Assembly: GCA_012295275.1 (NCBI GenBank)
Contig: CM022670.1
Span: 996,001 to 1,060,000, forward strand
Source: Chrysomallon squamiferum
Lineage: Eukaryota; Mollusca; Gastropoda; Neomphalida; Peltospiridae
DNA: 64,000 bases
Direction: 5' to 3'
Part shown: in pieces, positions 34,701-44,735 of the stretch
Layout of the letters: every line of letters begins with the position of its first letter
Position numbering within the stretch: the first letter of the stretch is position 1
Made by a program: the position numbers and the translations under genes
The notes under the pieces: model-generated
What the model was told of the DNA's origin: nothing
What the model saw: only the letters and a program-made list of their open reading frames with translations
The model's database searches: none

Positions 34701-36085
34701 TTATGAGATGTGTTCAGTTGTGTGGTACATCAACGCTCTTTGTACGTGTTTAGTTCTGTGTGGACTTGACTGAAAACAAGGTGCTACAGATTTAATAAAA
34801 AAAGAAAAGAAAACCATAAAACAACTCATTTGAAATAACAAGTGTTAAACTGAACAGAATTTTGAAATAATTGGTTTTACGTTGCAGACTCCGCGCAAGA
34901 AGAAGACGCGACACAGCAGTAACCCGCCCATTGAGAGTCACGTGGGCTGGGTGATGGACGCTAAAGAGCACAGAGCCAGGTCCCGGCAAAACTCCACTTC
35001 AATGAGGTAACAGTTTACATCAACAATAGTGAAATAATACTTTATTACTACTCTTTGTAACTGTATCCATTATAACTATCTTTCTTTATTTGTGTGTGCG
35101 TGTGTGCGTGCGTGCGTGTGCATGCGTGCACGCATGGCTTTTAAGGTTATCCAGTCAAACATTTTTAACTGCATTTGTTTCAGTGGGTACATTTCTATAA
35201 TGAAGTAGCTGAATTACATTGTTCACAGACATCTTGTGAAGAAGGATTTGTACAGATTTCTCTTCCTCTGACTAAAATAACTGTTTGTGTTTTCTTGTTT
35301 CAGTCCGTCTGATGGTCAGCTGTCGTCCAGCTACGGCAGCATGCCGCATTCGTTCCCACACTTCGAGCACCCGTCACATCAGCTGTTGAAAGAAAACGGT
35401 TTTGTGTGGCATGTCTATCACAAATATCATGCTAAATGTCTCAAAGGTATGCATACAAAGTTACTGAAACTTACAATTTTTGCACGAGAAATTAAAAGTA
35501 AAAAGAAAAAATAGGAATGATTGTGTGAGATGATGTTTTTGTAGAGAGTATTCACTTGTCTCAGAGAGCATGTGTCCTTGAGCAGGAGAGATGTGGAATA
35601 AGTTAATGGTACATTATTCTCAGTGTGCCCTTTGGGCTATTTACCCAGTCTTAGTGTCCCACTTCAGTTGGTTTATCCTTGGTCAGGTGTACATTTTTCT
35701 GTCAGTTCACTCCTTGTTAATAACAGTAACCCTCAGACTTTTTAATTACAGGTTTTCCTGTATTGTGTTTCCACAATATATGTATCAAATAATTATATAT
35801 ATATATATAGTTTTTAAAATTAAAATGAATCTTCATTTCAGAACGGAAGAAGATTGGTGTGGGTCAGTCTCAGGAAATGAATACAATGTTTCGGTTCTGG
35901 TCGTTTTTCTTGAGACAGCATTACAATAAAAAAATGTACCAGGAGTTCCGCAATCTGGCTGTAGAAGATGCAAAAGCTGGTTACAGGTAAATTACATTAT
36001 AGATAATTGTGTGGGTGTGGTCTGTGGTCTGTGAAATCTGGTTGCAGAATAGGCAAAAGCTGGTTAAAGGAAAATTAGAGTTTAG

Positions 36086-36128
<43 letters not shown>

Positions 36129-38780
36129 CAATGTTGTTTGTGTGTGTTGCTGTGTATTATTTGTATGTCTGTGTGCTTATGTGCATACTTGCAGTTTTTT
36201 GACTGTGTGAATTGAAAGGCTGTGTTTATCTAGATTTTTCATTGATATGTATAGACACTATATATTTAATACAAGAATAACTGAAATGTCTGTATTTTAT
36301 TAAAAGAATAACTGAAGTGTGTGTATTTTATTAAAAGAATAACTGAAGTGTGTATTTTAATAAAAGAATAACTGAAATGTGTGTATTTTATTAAAACAAT
36401 AACTGAAATGTGTGTATTTTAATAAAAGAATAACTGAAATGTTTGTATTTTATTAAAAGAATAACTGAAGTGTGTGTATTTTAATAAAAGAATAACTAAT
36501 GTTTGTTTTAATAAAGGAATAACTGAAGTGTGTGTATTTTAATAAAAGAATAACTAATGTTTGTGTATTTTAATAAAAGAATAACTGAAATGTTTGTCTG
36601 TGTTTTAATAAAGGAATAACTGAAATGTGTATTTTAATAAAGGAATAACTGATATGTTTGTGTGTTCAGGTTTGGACTGAAATGTGTGTATTTTAATAAA
36701 AGAATAACTAATGTTTGTTTTAATAAAGGAATGGACTGAAATGTGTGTATTTTAATAAAAGGAATAACTAATGTTTTGTTTGTTAAAGGAATGGACTGAA
36801 ATGTGTGTATTTTAATAAAAGAATAACTAATGTTTGTGTGTTTTAATAAAAGAATAAAATGTTTTTTTATTTTAATAAAAGAATGTTTGAAATGTTTGGA
36901 CTGTTTTTTTAATAAAGGAATAACTGAAATGTGTGTATTTTAATAAAAGAATAACTGATATGTTTGTCTGTTTTAGGTTTGGAATAACTGAAATGTGTGT
37001 ATTTTAATAAAAGAATAACTGATATGTTTGTGTGTTCAGGTATGGACTGAAAAGTGTGTATTTTTAATAAAGGAAACTGAAATAACTGAAATGTTTGTCT
37101 GTTTTAATAAAGGAATAAAAATGTGTTTTTTAATAAAGGAATAACTGATATGTTTGTGTGTTCAGGTATGGACTGAAATGTGTATTTTAATAAAGGAATA
37201 ACTGATATGTTTGTGTGTTCAGGTATGGACTGAAATGTGTATTTTAATAAAGGAATAACTGAAATGTTTGTGTGTTCAGGTATGGACTGAAATGTGTGTA
37301 TTTTAATAAAGGAATAACTGAAATGTTTGTGTGTTCAGGTATGGACTGAAATGTGTATTTTAATAAAGAATAACTGATATGTTTGTGTGTTCAGGTATGG
37401 ACTGGAATGTGTATTTTAATAAAGAATAACTGAAATGTGTGTATTTTAATAAAAGAATAACTGATATGTTTGTGTGTTCAGGTATGGACTGTAATGTGTA
37501 TTTTAATAAAGAATAACTGAAATGTGTGTATTTTAATAAAAGAATAACTAATGTTTGTCTGTTTTAATAAAGGAATAACTGAAATGTGTGTATTTTAATA
37601 AAGGAATAACTGAAATGTTTGTGTGTTCAGGTATGGACTGAAATGTGTGTATTTTAATAAAGGAATAACTGAAATGTTTGTGTGTTCAGGTATGGACTGA
37701 AATGTGTGTATTTTAATAAAGGAATAACTGAAATGTTTGTGTGTTCAGGTATGGACTGAAATGTGTGTATTTTAATAAAGAATAACTGAAATGTTTGTGT
37801 GTTCAGGTATGGACTGGAGTGTCTGTTCAGATACTACAGCTATGGACTGGAGAGACGATTCCGACCTGAACTGTTCAAAGATTTCCAGGAGGAAACTATC
37901 AGAGACTATGAAAGCGGTGAGTTGTCATAACAATAATTAAAAATAAAATGTCATTTGAGAAGGAATTTTGTAATTTTGCTGTAAAGATTGGTTTACAGCT
38001 GAGCAATAAATATTGCATAAATAAAGAGAAAATTGTGGAATTTAAAAAAAAAAAAAAAAAAGACGACAAAAGAAACAAAGAAAAAATTAAGAAGAGGTAA
38101 AATTATCTAAACAGTTGCTGAAAAAATGTAATTATTGTCAGCATTTCAGTGTACTGAAAGTGATGATACATTTTTTTTGTTTTCAGGTCAGCTTTATGGA
38201 TTAGAAAAGTTCTGGGCTTTCCTCAAGTATTCAAGAAGGAAAGTGGATATCGATCCCAAACTACAGGGCTGGCTGTCAAAATTCAAACGACTTGAAGATT
38301 TTCGAGTTGATGTAAAGATAATTTTTTTAACATTAATAATATTAAGGATTAATATTTAGTGTTTGTCTTTTGATCAGATGTTCTTTTTAAAATTCTCAGT
38401 TTTTATAATAACAAATTTCAGTAGCAAACCAACAACCAAAAAATTAAATATAATAAAAAAATATAAAAAAGAATATGTATATATATATATATATATTTTG
38501 TTTTAAATATTTCTATTATTATTTATAATTTTTTAAATTCAATTATGAAAATATAACATTTATTCTTCAGTTTGAGGACCAACCAGGAGGTAATCCTTTG
38601 CCAAAAGTAAACAAAGAAGGCAGCCAGTCAGAAAGAAGCACAAAAGAATCAGTTGACCAATCACAGGCCAGGTTACAAAAGTCAGAAACATCTTCTGTGG
38701 AGGCAGCTAAAAACACAGGAGAAAGATCAAGTGCAGGGAAAAAAGTTGCTGAAAAATCTAAAGCATCTGTACAAACTTAG
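13467..38780 (+). CDS. LARP1: LARP1, La-related protein 1 (20 coding exons, complete)
   Basis: Spliced CDS of 3048 nt, 1015 aa, phase-consistent across all 19 introns; close to vertebrate LARP1 length (about 1,020-1,100). Order: N-terminal [12 protein letters not shown] (83-94), NWPALSEV (exon 3), QKWVPLDID, Arg/Gly RGG box (about 275-295), La motif (about 333-425; Gln344, Tyr347 and Phe359 align with the poly(A)-contacting residues of human LARP1), an Asp run (451-464), [28 protein letters not shown], and the DM15 cap/5'TOP-binding region (about 790-944; Arg837, Arg876, Tyr880 and Glu883 correspond to human Arg840, Arg879, Tyr883 and Glu886). It ends with a 69-residue Lys/Ser-rich tail. Role known for the family: binds the cap and first bases of TOP mRNAs downstream of mTORC1, and binds poly(A)/PABP. 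ATG 13467 has A at -3 and G at +4, and an in-frame TAA lies at 13434. Confidence 0.96.
15437..15530 (+). mobile_element. Possible decayed SINE fragment
   Basis: AAAGATCTCTTGCTGTTAA followed at similar spacing by GGTTTC and ATATTGTCA resembles, from memory, a gastropod SINE body (AAAGATCCCTTGCTGCTAA ... GGTTTCC). Only this short stretch aligns and no ends are visible. Confidence 0.25.
16392..16431. repeat. (AAAAC)n microsatellite
   Basis: Eight AAAAC units in LARP1 intron 1. Confidence 0.95.
23124..23202. repeat. Facing poly-A and poly-T runs
   Basis: A run of about 24 A is followed about 35 bp later by a run of about 22 T, so the two can pair as a long A:T hairpin. Located in LARP1 intron 1. 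Confidence 0.85.
25699..25763 (+). CDS. LARP1: LARP1 exon 2
   Basis: 65 nt, encodes [18 protein letters not shown] and VEVK. Acceptor tttatag, donor gtaatt; the split Glu codon fits exon 1 exactly after an 11.9-kb intron. Confidence 0.88.
26237..26287 (+). CDS. LARP1: LARP1 exon 3
   Basis: 51 nt, encodes [17 protein letters not shown]. The NWPxLxE core matches the NWPT-GE stretch of vertebrate LARP1. Confidence 0.9.
27085..27244 (+). CDS. LARP1: LARP1 exon 4
   Basis: Low-complexity Ser/Thr/Asn/Lys-rich segment with [20 protein letters not shown]; ends one base into Ser. Acceptor cgcag, donor gtaatt. Confidence 0.88.
27529..27693 (+). CDS. LARP1: LARP1 exon 5
   Basis: Encodes [20 protein letters not shown] and then an Arg/Ser-rich stretch. 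The KWVPLxID core is a LARP1 signature. Confidence 0.92.
27809..27872. repeat. Dispersed intronic segment, copy 1 (LARP1 intron 5)
   Basis: TTTTGAATTTTAAATC, then ATTAGGAAA and TTTACATTAAAAAGA, then a TTTGAAAA end; the same order recurs in intron 9 (30032-30100). The matched portion appears about 75-85% identical by eye. Confidence 0.7.
27873..27985 (+). repeat. LARP1: 56-bp tandem duplication spanning the exon 6 acceptor
   Basis: Copy A (about 27873-27928) and copy B (about 27929-27984) share the intron end, the cag acceptor and the first 20 exon bases (GTGCTGA.TC.AGGAACTG in both). Copy B is the functional one. Copy A read in frame from exon 5 reaches TGA before copy B. Confidence 0.9.
27966..28097 (+). 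CDS. LARP1: LARP1 exon 6 (RGG box)
   Basis: Encodes [20 protein letters not shown] then [18 protein letters not shown], the Arg/Gly-rich RNA-binding stretch before the La motif. Its acceptor lies in a 56-bp tandem duplication; using the upstream copy (AG at 27909) leads to an in-frame TGA. Confidence 0.9.
28497..28638 (+). CDS. LARP1: LARP1 exon 7 (start of La motif)
   Basis: Encodes [19 protein letters not shown] through [20 protein letters not shown]; ends two bases into the Ile before EYYFS. Confidence 0.92.
29072..29216 (+). CDS. LARP1: LARP1 exon 8 (La motif core)
   Basis: Encodes [40 protein letters not shown] and QDLDLIIE. Nearly invariant La-motif core, with the aromatic residues that hold poly(A). 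Confidence 0.96.
29587..29758 (+). CDS. LARP1: LARP1 exon 9
   Basis: Completes the La module ([19 protein letters not shown], then [11 protein letters not shown]) and leads into [15 protein letters not shown], equivalent to the vertebrate CPEFVPRQ stretch. Confidence 0.92.
30032..30100. repeat. Dispersed intronic segment, copy 2 (LARP1 intron 9)
   Basis: Partner of the segment at 27809-27872, same orientation. May be a fragment of a genome-wide repeat. Confidence 0.7.
30264..30484 (+). CDS. LARP1: LARP1 exon 10 (Asp run)
   Basis: Opens with 14 consecutive Asp codons (residues 451-464), six in a row being GAT, then [13 protein letters not shown] and [20 protein letters not shown], the counterpart of the vertebrate NWIEVKKR segment. 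Donor gtttga. Confidence 0.9.
30604..30660. repeat. (GCAT)n then (CA)n compound microsatellite
   Basis: Five GCAT units followed by about 14 CA units in LARP1 intron 10. The rest of intron 10 (30485-31436) is AT-rich with nothing recognised. Confidence 0.9.
31437..31540 (+). CDS. LARP1: LARP1 exon 11
   Basis: Encodes [17 protein letters not shown] and RRNNFTDW. The acidic [11 protein letters not shown] motif is a LARP1 hallmark. Confidence 0.94.
31576..31777. repeat. (ATA/GTA)n degenerate triplet tract
   Basis: About 200 bp of ATA and GTA triplets ending in ten consecutive AGT units, in LARP1 intron 11 close to the exon 11 donor. Confidence 0.9.
32016..32223 (+). CDS. LARP1: LARP1 exon 12
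   Basis: Encodes [40 protein letters not shown] and DLWDETNK, strongly conserved. Confidence 0.95.
33071..33200 (+). CDS. LARP1: LARP1 exon 13
   Basis: Encodes [20 protein letters not shown] then [10 protein letters not shown] and a Pro run PPPPPPF. Acceptor ttgcag, donor gtcagt. Confidence 0.93.
33573..33696 (+). repeat. 124-bp direct repeat, copy 1 (LARP1 intron 13)
   Basis: Starts TTTCCACACACATCGGGCAA and ends AAGGTGCTACA. Differs from copy 2 at about four positions in 124. A short internal inverted pair (TCCACACA / TGTGTGGA) is present. Confidence 0.93.
33818..33999 (+). CDS. LARP1: LARP1 exon 14
   Basis: Encodes ARSLPTR-like sequence ([20 protein letters not shown]), [13 protein letters not shown] and RFYPVVKD. 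This is the Thr-Pro-rich regulatory region phosphorylated in vertebrate LARP1. It is markedly GC-richer than its introns and is flanked by two copies of a 124-bp repeat. Confidence 0.92.
34596..34637. repeat. (CA)n with CG interruptions
   Basis: Alternating purine-pyrimidine tract with CGCGCACGCGC; potential Z-DNA former, in LARP1 intron 14. A related GTGTGCGTGCG tract lies in intron 15 at 35091-35136. Confidence 0.9.
34665..34788 (+). repeat. 124-bp direct repeat, copy 2 (LARP1 intron 14)
   Basis: Same orientation as copy 1 and about 97% identical by eye. The two copies bracket exon 14. It lies just after a (CA)n tract. Either a young interspersed element or a local duplication. Confidence 0.93.
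34888..35006 (+). CDS. LARP1: LARP1 exon 15
   Basis: Encodes [20 protein letters not shown] and [14 protein letters not shown], matching [19 protein letters not shown] of vertebrates. Confidence 0.95.
35304..35446 (+). CDS. LARP1: LARP1 exon 16 (DM15 start)
   Basis: Encodes [20 protein letters not shown] and KYHAKCLK, first helices of the DM15 region. Confidence 0.95.
35842..35986 (+). CDS. LARP1: LARP1 exon 17 (DM15)
   Basis: Encodes [20 protein letters not shown] and the following [14 protein letters not shown]. Contains Arg837, counterpart of the human cap/TOP contact Arg840. Ends two bases into the Arg completed by exon 18. Confidence 0.95.
36085..36125. repeat. (AAT)n microsatellite
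   Basis: About 13 units in LARP1 intron 17, upstream of the tandem array. Confidence 0.95.
36286..37806 (+). repeat. LARP1: Tandem array carrying copied splice acceptors of LARP1 exon 18
   Basis: The first part (36286-36660) repeats a unit of about 30 bp (ATAACTGAAATGTGTGTAT, then TTTAATAAAAGA). From about 36660, and regularly from 37030, it becomes a dimer of 56-59 bp in which alternate half-units carry GTGTGTTCAGGTATGGACTG. Exact TTCAGGTATGGACTG copies have AG ending at 37039, 37165, 37222, 37279, 37338, 37394, 37481, 37630, 37689 and 37748; the real acceptor ends at 37806. Two degenerate copies lie near 36670 and 36976. The array is continuous with the exon: its last member is the functional splice site. 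Confidence 0.95.
37807..37916 (+). CDS. LARP1: LARP1 exon 18 (DM15 cap-pocket residues)
   Basis: Encodes [18 protein letters not shown] and then [16 protein letters not shown]. Contains Arg876, Tyr880 and Glu883, counterparts of human Arg879, Tyr883 and Glu886 at the cap/TOP site. Its acceptor and first ten bases (GTATGGACTG) are copied repeatedly in the upstream tandem array; only the last acceptor (AG at 37805-37806) keeps the frame open. Confidence 0.94.
38187..38311 (+). CDS. LARP1: LARP1 exon 19 (DM15 end)
   Basis: Encodes [19 protein letters not shown] and [17 protein letters not shown], the last DM15 repeat. Confidence 0.95.
38571..38780 (+). CDS. LARP1: LARP1 exon 20 (tail and stop)
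   Basis: 69 codons of Ser/Lys/Glu-rich, poorly conserved tail beginning [17 protein letters not shown], ending at TAG 38778-38780. Vertebrate LARP1 also has a low-complexity tail after DM15. Confidence 0.88.
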   Translation, partial: FEDQPGGNPLPKVNKEGSQSERSTKESVDQSQARLQKSETSSVEAAKNTGERSSAGKKVAEKSKASVQT

Positions 38781-39963
38781 AAAGAAAAAGAAACATCTTT
38801 TGATTAGCAATTTTTAAGAATTATTCAGTCCTTTAGAAAACAGCTTGATTGTATTTCATTATTAGTTTATTGTAATGTTTTAGTTTTTTTTTTTTATTCA
38901 TATTTTTGTTTTTCTAATTCAGTACTTTTATCATTTTTATTGTTTACATTTTTTGCCGTTATTAATTCATTTATTGGTATTCTTTCTTTCATTCTTTATT
39001 TTATTACTGATATTATTTATTTATTTTTTAGTTCATATATATTTATATTTTTAACAGTTTTGGAAGAGAAATACAGTCAGCTGTGTCATGTTCAACACCA
39101 GGTTTTTGTGGGGTCATCAGAAATGTCGTATCATAATACTAATTTATACTGATCTCACATACATCATTTTCCAACAGTAAACAAATACAATAAAAAACTG
39201 AATTAATAATGAATAAAAAAGTCAAACAACAACAAAACTCTAAAGGAATAAAAATGTAATGTATATAAAAATGTATATTTTAAGAAAAAAGAAAATGAAA
39301 TCTTAAAAATGGCAAATTATATATATAAAAAAACCCTGCTCAAAAAAAAAAAAAGCATTGATGTTTGTTTATATGGGTTTGTGTAAAAATAACATTATTT
39401 TTATTTTTACTGAATTTGTTTTATTAACTAAAGAAACTGCTTACCTCAAAATCTAATAATATGCCACACACAACCAGTTAAAATTAAAAGTATAGACAAC
39501 AAAAATATCTGAAGATATTTTATATTGCATTTCTGTGTTAACATATGTAGCTCCATAGCATTACAAGAATCATTAATCTGAAAAGAAAACTGTTTTATTT
39601 TTATTTATTTGTAAAAGGTGATGGCAGTGCTTATGTAGAAAATATAAATGTGTAAGATTATTTAATGTCTACTTATCATATTCTCGTGTCTGTACATACT
39701 GTAATACCATGTATTACCTGTCTGTCACTGTTTTGTTGGATGGTTGATCAGGATTTATTTTCATTTAGTGCCTTGGAATAGTTACTCTACCAACTGTACT
39801 ATCTTATATTTTTTTATTTTTTTTTATTTTATATATATTTTTATTTAAAAAATTTTTTTGGTCATTATGAATAGTCACTGAAGTGGTGACAGCAAAAATG
39901 GACATCAGCTGAAGGCTAATTATTATTATTATTATTATTATTTATTGTTATTTAATTTTTATT

Positions 39964-39996
<33 letters not shown>

Positions 39997-42900
39997 TTAT
40001 TTTTTTTATTGAACCTGTACATTCAATTATCTGGATTCAGTTACTCAACTCAAATAATTTATATCTAATACAAATGTGACTTGAATAATCTGTGTTAGGT
40101 TGATACTTTATTGTAGGAGCATTTGTTTCATGTGAAAACCAGGCAAAACCCTCTGTTTTATTTATATCTTAAGAACCAATACTTAAGTAAATGATTAAAT
40201 AAAAATATGTCTGTACTTATGTTGTTAGCATGAGAATGTAACTGCAGTATTACAGAGTAGTATATTACTGTCCACTGTTAAGTAACTTGTATGTATAATT
40301 ATACTTATATTAGGTGAAAAAAATAATTTTTAAGTATTTGTCTCAAAAAAACAGTACTTGATTAAATATAATCTTCTGTTTTTGATCAGGGCAATAAGCA
40401 AAATAATATTTAAAATAGGAATCGGTACATTACTGTCATTTGAATGATTTTTACAATAGTGATTTTATTTGTAGAAGTACCTTTAACAGTTAAAACGTAC
40501 ATTTTGTTTTCTTTTTTTGCACAAAAGTTATTTAATAAATCAAAATAATAATGTGATTTTGGGAAGAAAAAAAATTTACTTTGATACATATGTAAATTTA
40601 CATTTCAGTTACATAAATTAGCATTTCAGAGTTGTTAAGTGAATGTTGACATTTTGCTGCATGAGTAATTTTTTTATTTATTTTTTTGTGCTTTATTTTT
40701 GAAATTGATAGAGAAAATTGTTGTAAATAAAACAGGCAACAAAGATGGAAACTGGCATTTGCCAATATATATTAAATTATTATAAGAGAATTTCACTAAA
40801 GGAGGACAAAACTATTTGTTTTTTTAAATGTATCATTTTCACTGGTTTTCTTTTGAAAGACAAGTCCATTCATGTTTAACAGTTGTCTCAGTAGTACTTT
40901 TTCTTTTGTTTGAAATGAAGTGATGAGTTTTGTTTTCTGTGTCACATTGTAAATAGAAAATTAAATTTTTTGAAAAAACAATAGTAAAATGTTGTTACAG
41001 TATATTTATTTTTGAAAGTCTTGATACACAGTGTTTGAAATAGATTTTAGTAAATATAATCTGTTTGAGAAATTATTTTATTTTTTATTTGTGTTGACTT
41101 TGGCTTGATTTTCATGTTGGTTAGCTTAGAAAAGATTCCATTTTAATATTCATGTTTTATCCTAATGCCAATTTTCATTTGTAATTTTTTTTTTTTTTAC
41201 CTATACTTATTTTAATTTTTTTCATGATTATAATTAATTTTTTATTCTTTTTTTTTTCTTTTTTTTTAAATTTCTTCATTTTTCACTTGTATTTTCTATT
41301 TTTCATATTAAGCATTCTTCTCTTTCATAATGTCTGTAACAATCCAGTCAGTATTTTTTTACATTTCTACAAATAAGATTTTGGCTAGCTGCCAGCATAT
41401 TTAATCTTCATATCTTATGGATGTATAAAATTATGAATTTAATATTTTCATCTACGTTGATTTTTCTCAAAACCAAGGTTGTTAACATCTTTTTTTCTGA
41501 TGTGTTGCTTTATGAAAATTTTTCTTTAAGAAAAGAAAATTTGGTGCATATTTTCAGCTTCGTATTGAGCCACAATACTGCCTGTAATTGTTTATTTTTA
41601 TAAAATTGTTGAAGGAATTTTTTGTTTTTAATATATTATTTATTCAGAAATAATTATTTTTGTATTTTTACTTTTACAGAAAGTGAAAAAGTTCAAATTT
41701 ATTTTCGTTTTTTTTAAATATTATTTTTTAACATTTTCTTTATAAACTTGGTTTGTTTCATATGAAAATATCAAGTCATATTTTGATTATCCAACCAAAA
41801 ATTGGGCAGTTTGTAATTTTAACTTTCTTCAAAAATAAAATGTAATACAATTTCTTTTAACAAACTGAATAATTATTAATAGCTTTTTATAACATCTTCA
41901 GTTTGTGTATTAAAAAAAAAAGTATTCTTCAAAATAAATTTCTTAAAAACATTAATTTATACATCTAAAATGGTCAGTTTTGTAATGGAAGGAACTTCAG
42001 GCTATTTAATGTACACATATTTTGTCTTTACTGGGTTTTATCTTTTTTGTTTTTAATTCTTTATTTCCTTTTGTTGTGTTATGTTTTTTTTTCTTTTTCG
42101 TTTTTTTTTTCTTTTTTAAATTGTATTTGTTGTATATAGACACATGGTATAGTTTTGAGACTTGAATGGTAGTTATTTTTCTTGTATCCTCGGTTATATC
42201 CATGAATGTATGTTTGTCATGGTTGTTGTATCCCACGACTTTTCAAATACATCAGAGCATGACTGTTATAAAAAAAAATTAAATAATAACAAATAAATAA
42301 AAAATAAATACAGATAATCAGATTAAAAAAAAAAAAGAAGAAAAAAGGGAAACTAATTTTTTCTTAACATTCTTCAATAAGTAATTTGGTGTGGTTTTTT
42401 GTCAAAAAATGCAAAAATGAACCAAAGCCATATCTGATTATTACAGAATGTTGAAATTATAAACATTAAAAAATAAATAAATAAAAATAAAAACAACCCA
42501 ACTGCAGCCAGATTTACAATTAGTATTATAATGTTTTTAAATTATCTTGTGTGAAGCACTTTTTCTGTAGTCTAAGAGTATGTTTTAAAGTTGTAATGAA
42601 ACTCGAGTGATTGATGAGCACTGCAGAGGTTGCTTGTGTTAAAGTGTGCTCAACATTCTAAACAGTTAGTAGATTTTCAGTAAATGGAGACTAGAAAGTA
42701 TTTTTTAAATGTTTAGTGATAGAGGCACTGTACTCAACATTTCTATGCATCTTTCTTCTTGTATGCAAATTGTGTGTTAAAATTTATGTGTGTTCATTGA
42801 TTTTAAAAAAAACAGTAAAACAAATGGTTGTATCTTTAAAAATGTTTCTGTAACCAAAGAATTGTGATTTTGATTTTACTATATTCTATTTTTATTTTTT

Positions 42901-44735
42901 ATTTTTTATTTTTTATTTTTTATTTTTTTTTCATGAGTGATATATAGTTACAGTCAGAATTTTAATTATAATTTTTTCCTCAGTTTTTTTGTTGCTTTTA
43001 AAAATCAAACAGAAGATGGTGAAATGAAAACATCCCTTTTCCAAATGTGATTTTATTTGTCAGTTACAAAGCTGTTTCCAAGTGAGCAACCGGTGTGTGT
43101 TTGTGTGTGTGAATGTTCACAAGCTGGCTGGGTCTGTGAAATATGCTTATGTTATTATTTATGCTCAATATCAGGGGAAAAATAAATTAATGTTAATTAA
43201 AAAGGGATACAATATCCCCAAAATATAAATAAAAAATGGGGAAAATGCTAAAATAGAAATTTTTCTCTATATATTTCCTAGTTTAATACACTTGGTTGAG
43301 AAGTAGAATTTTTGTTTCACAACTTTTTGAGGATTTCATATTTTGAAAATATACGATTTTCTATTTTGATACAGATTTAATACTTTTTTAATGTTGCATG
43401 TTTAAAACAAAATTCATGAATCTAGAATACAGAATATTGAAATATTTTACATGTTTTATACATGCATTCAATGAATTTTGCATTTTTTAATTTATTTTTT
43501 TAGTTTATGAATGTTAAGAATTTCTGTTGGTCATTAATGCAAAATATTCATGAATACTTTTACATTTTTAATAAATTGGATCATAAAAACTATGAATAAA
43601 CTTGTACATCTTTTAAATGATTATATATATATATATATAATTTCTTTTTTTAATGAAAACACTTTTTGGGGCATTATTTAGTGGGTTTTTTTTTTTTATT
43701 GTTTCAACATAATTTTAATAGATAAAAAGGAAGAAAAAATACTTATTTGACAGATAAACAAGTTTTAAATATTTTATTTCTGAAAGTATTTTTCAGTGTT
43801 TCTGATATCAGCTTTTAAAAAAATTGAAAAAAAATTAAATATAATAAAACAAAACACTAATAAAATAAAATAATGAAAAAAGAAAAATATAATGAATGCA
43901 GATTTTCTATTCAAATTATTAATTTTTTTTTTTTTTGTGCGTTCTTTTAATGATATATTTGTATGTTAGTGAATTCAAAAACTTAGATTAAAAGACAATA
44001 ACAGTGACATTTTTGTTTATGAAAGGGAGAGAAAAATTTCTAAAAACAATTTTAATAAATGAAGCTAAAATGACATAGTTAAAAATTTGTCAAAACATTT
44101 CTACCATAACTGCTTGATTTCAATATTTGTACATAACCAGTTTCTGTGGATGGGGCTTATTATTATTATTTAATATTATTCTACTATCCATTTAATGTGT
44201 GTATGTGTATTGGAAAGAAAGTTAACATAAGCAGAGATTCTGTGCTGCTTTGTATATTGATGTACATACTTCATATCATTTGATTTTAATCAACTTTTCC
44301 ACTGTATTCTAATCTTTGAAATCACTTGTTATACATAATATATGCTCAATGATTATTGTAGATTTATTTTTTCTTGTGTAGACTGATAGAGAAATTGTGG
44401 GCTTAGGTGCTATATAATTGGCAAGTTAAAACAAAATTTAGATTTTTTTTTTCCATTTTTGTTTTATGTATTTGCTGAGTGCAGAAAAATATTTTTTGAT
44501 TTTTTTGTTAGTATAGCTCTGTGGTATATAAAATATATTGAAAAAAGAAAAAAAAAAAAAAGAAGAAAAAAAATAACCCCTGAAAAAAACTACTTGAAAA
44601 AACCCAAAACCATTTTGTTTGTTGTACTTTTTACTTTATTTATTGTTTTTATGTTGGTCACTTCCATCTACTGTTTTAGAATTATGAATTGAAGTGTATT
44701 GCAGAAATTAGAAATAAATAAAAAGATAAGCATTA
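38781..44735 (+). other. LARP1: Probable LARP1 3' UTR, T-rich, no further gene
   Basis: No coding sequence recognised in 6 kb. The plus strand is T-rich nearly throughout, as in LARP1 introns, with (ATT)n near 39920-39995, a TTTTTTA repeat near 42885-42925 and (TA)n near 43622. Several AATAAA strings occur; AATAAATAAAA at 44713 is the last before the strand composition turns A-rich. Extent is inferred only. Confidence 0.4.
44713..44718 (+). terminator. LARP1: Candidate LARP1 poly(A) signal
   Basis: AATAAA followed by another overlapping AATAAA-like string at the end of the T-rich stretch. One of many candidates. Confidence 0.25.
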
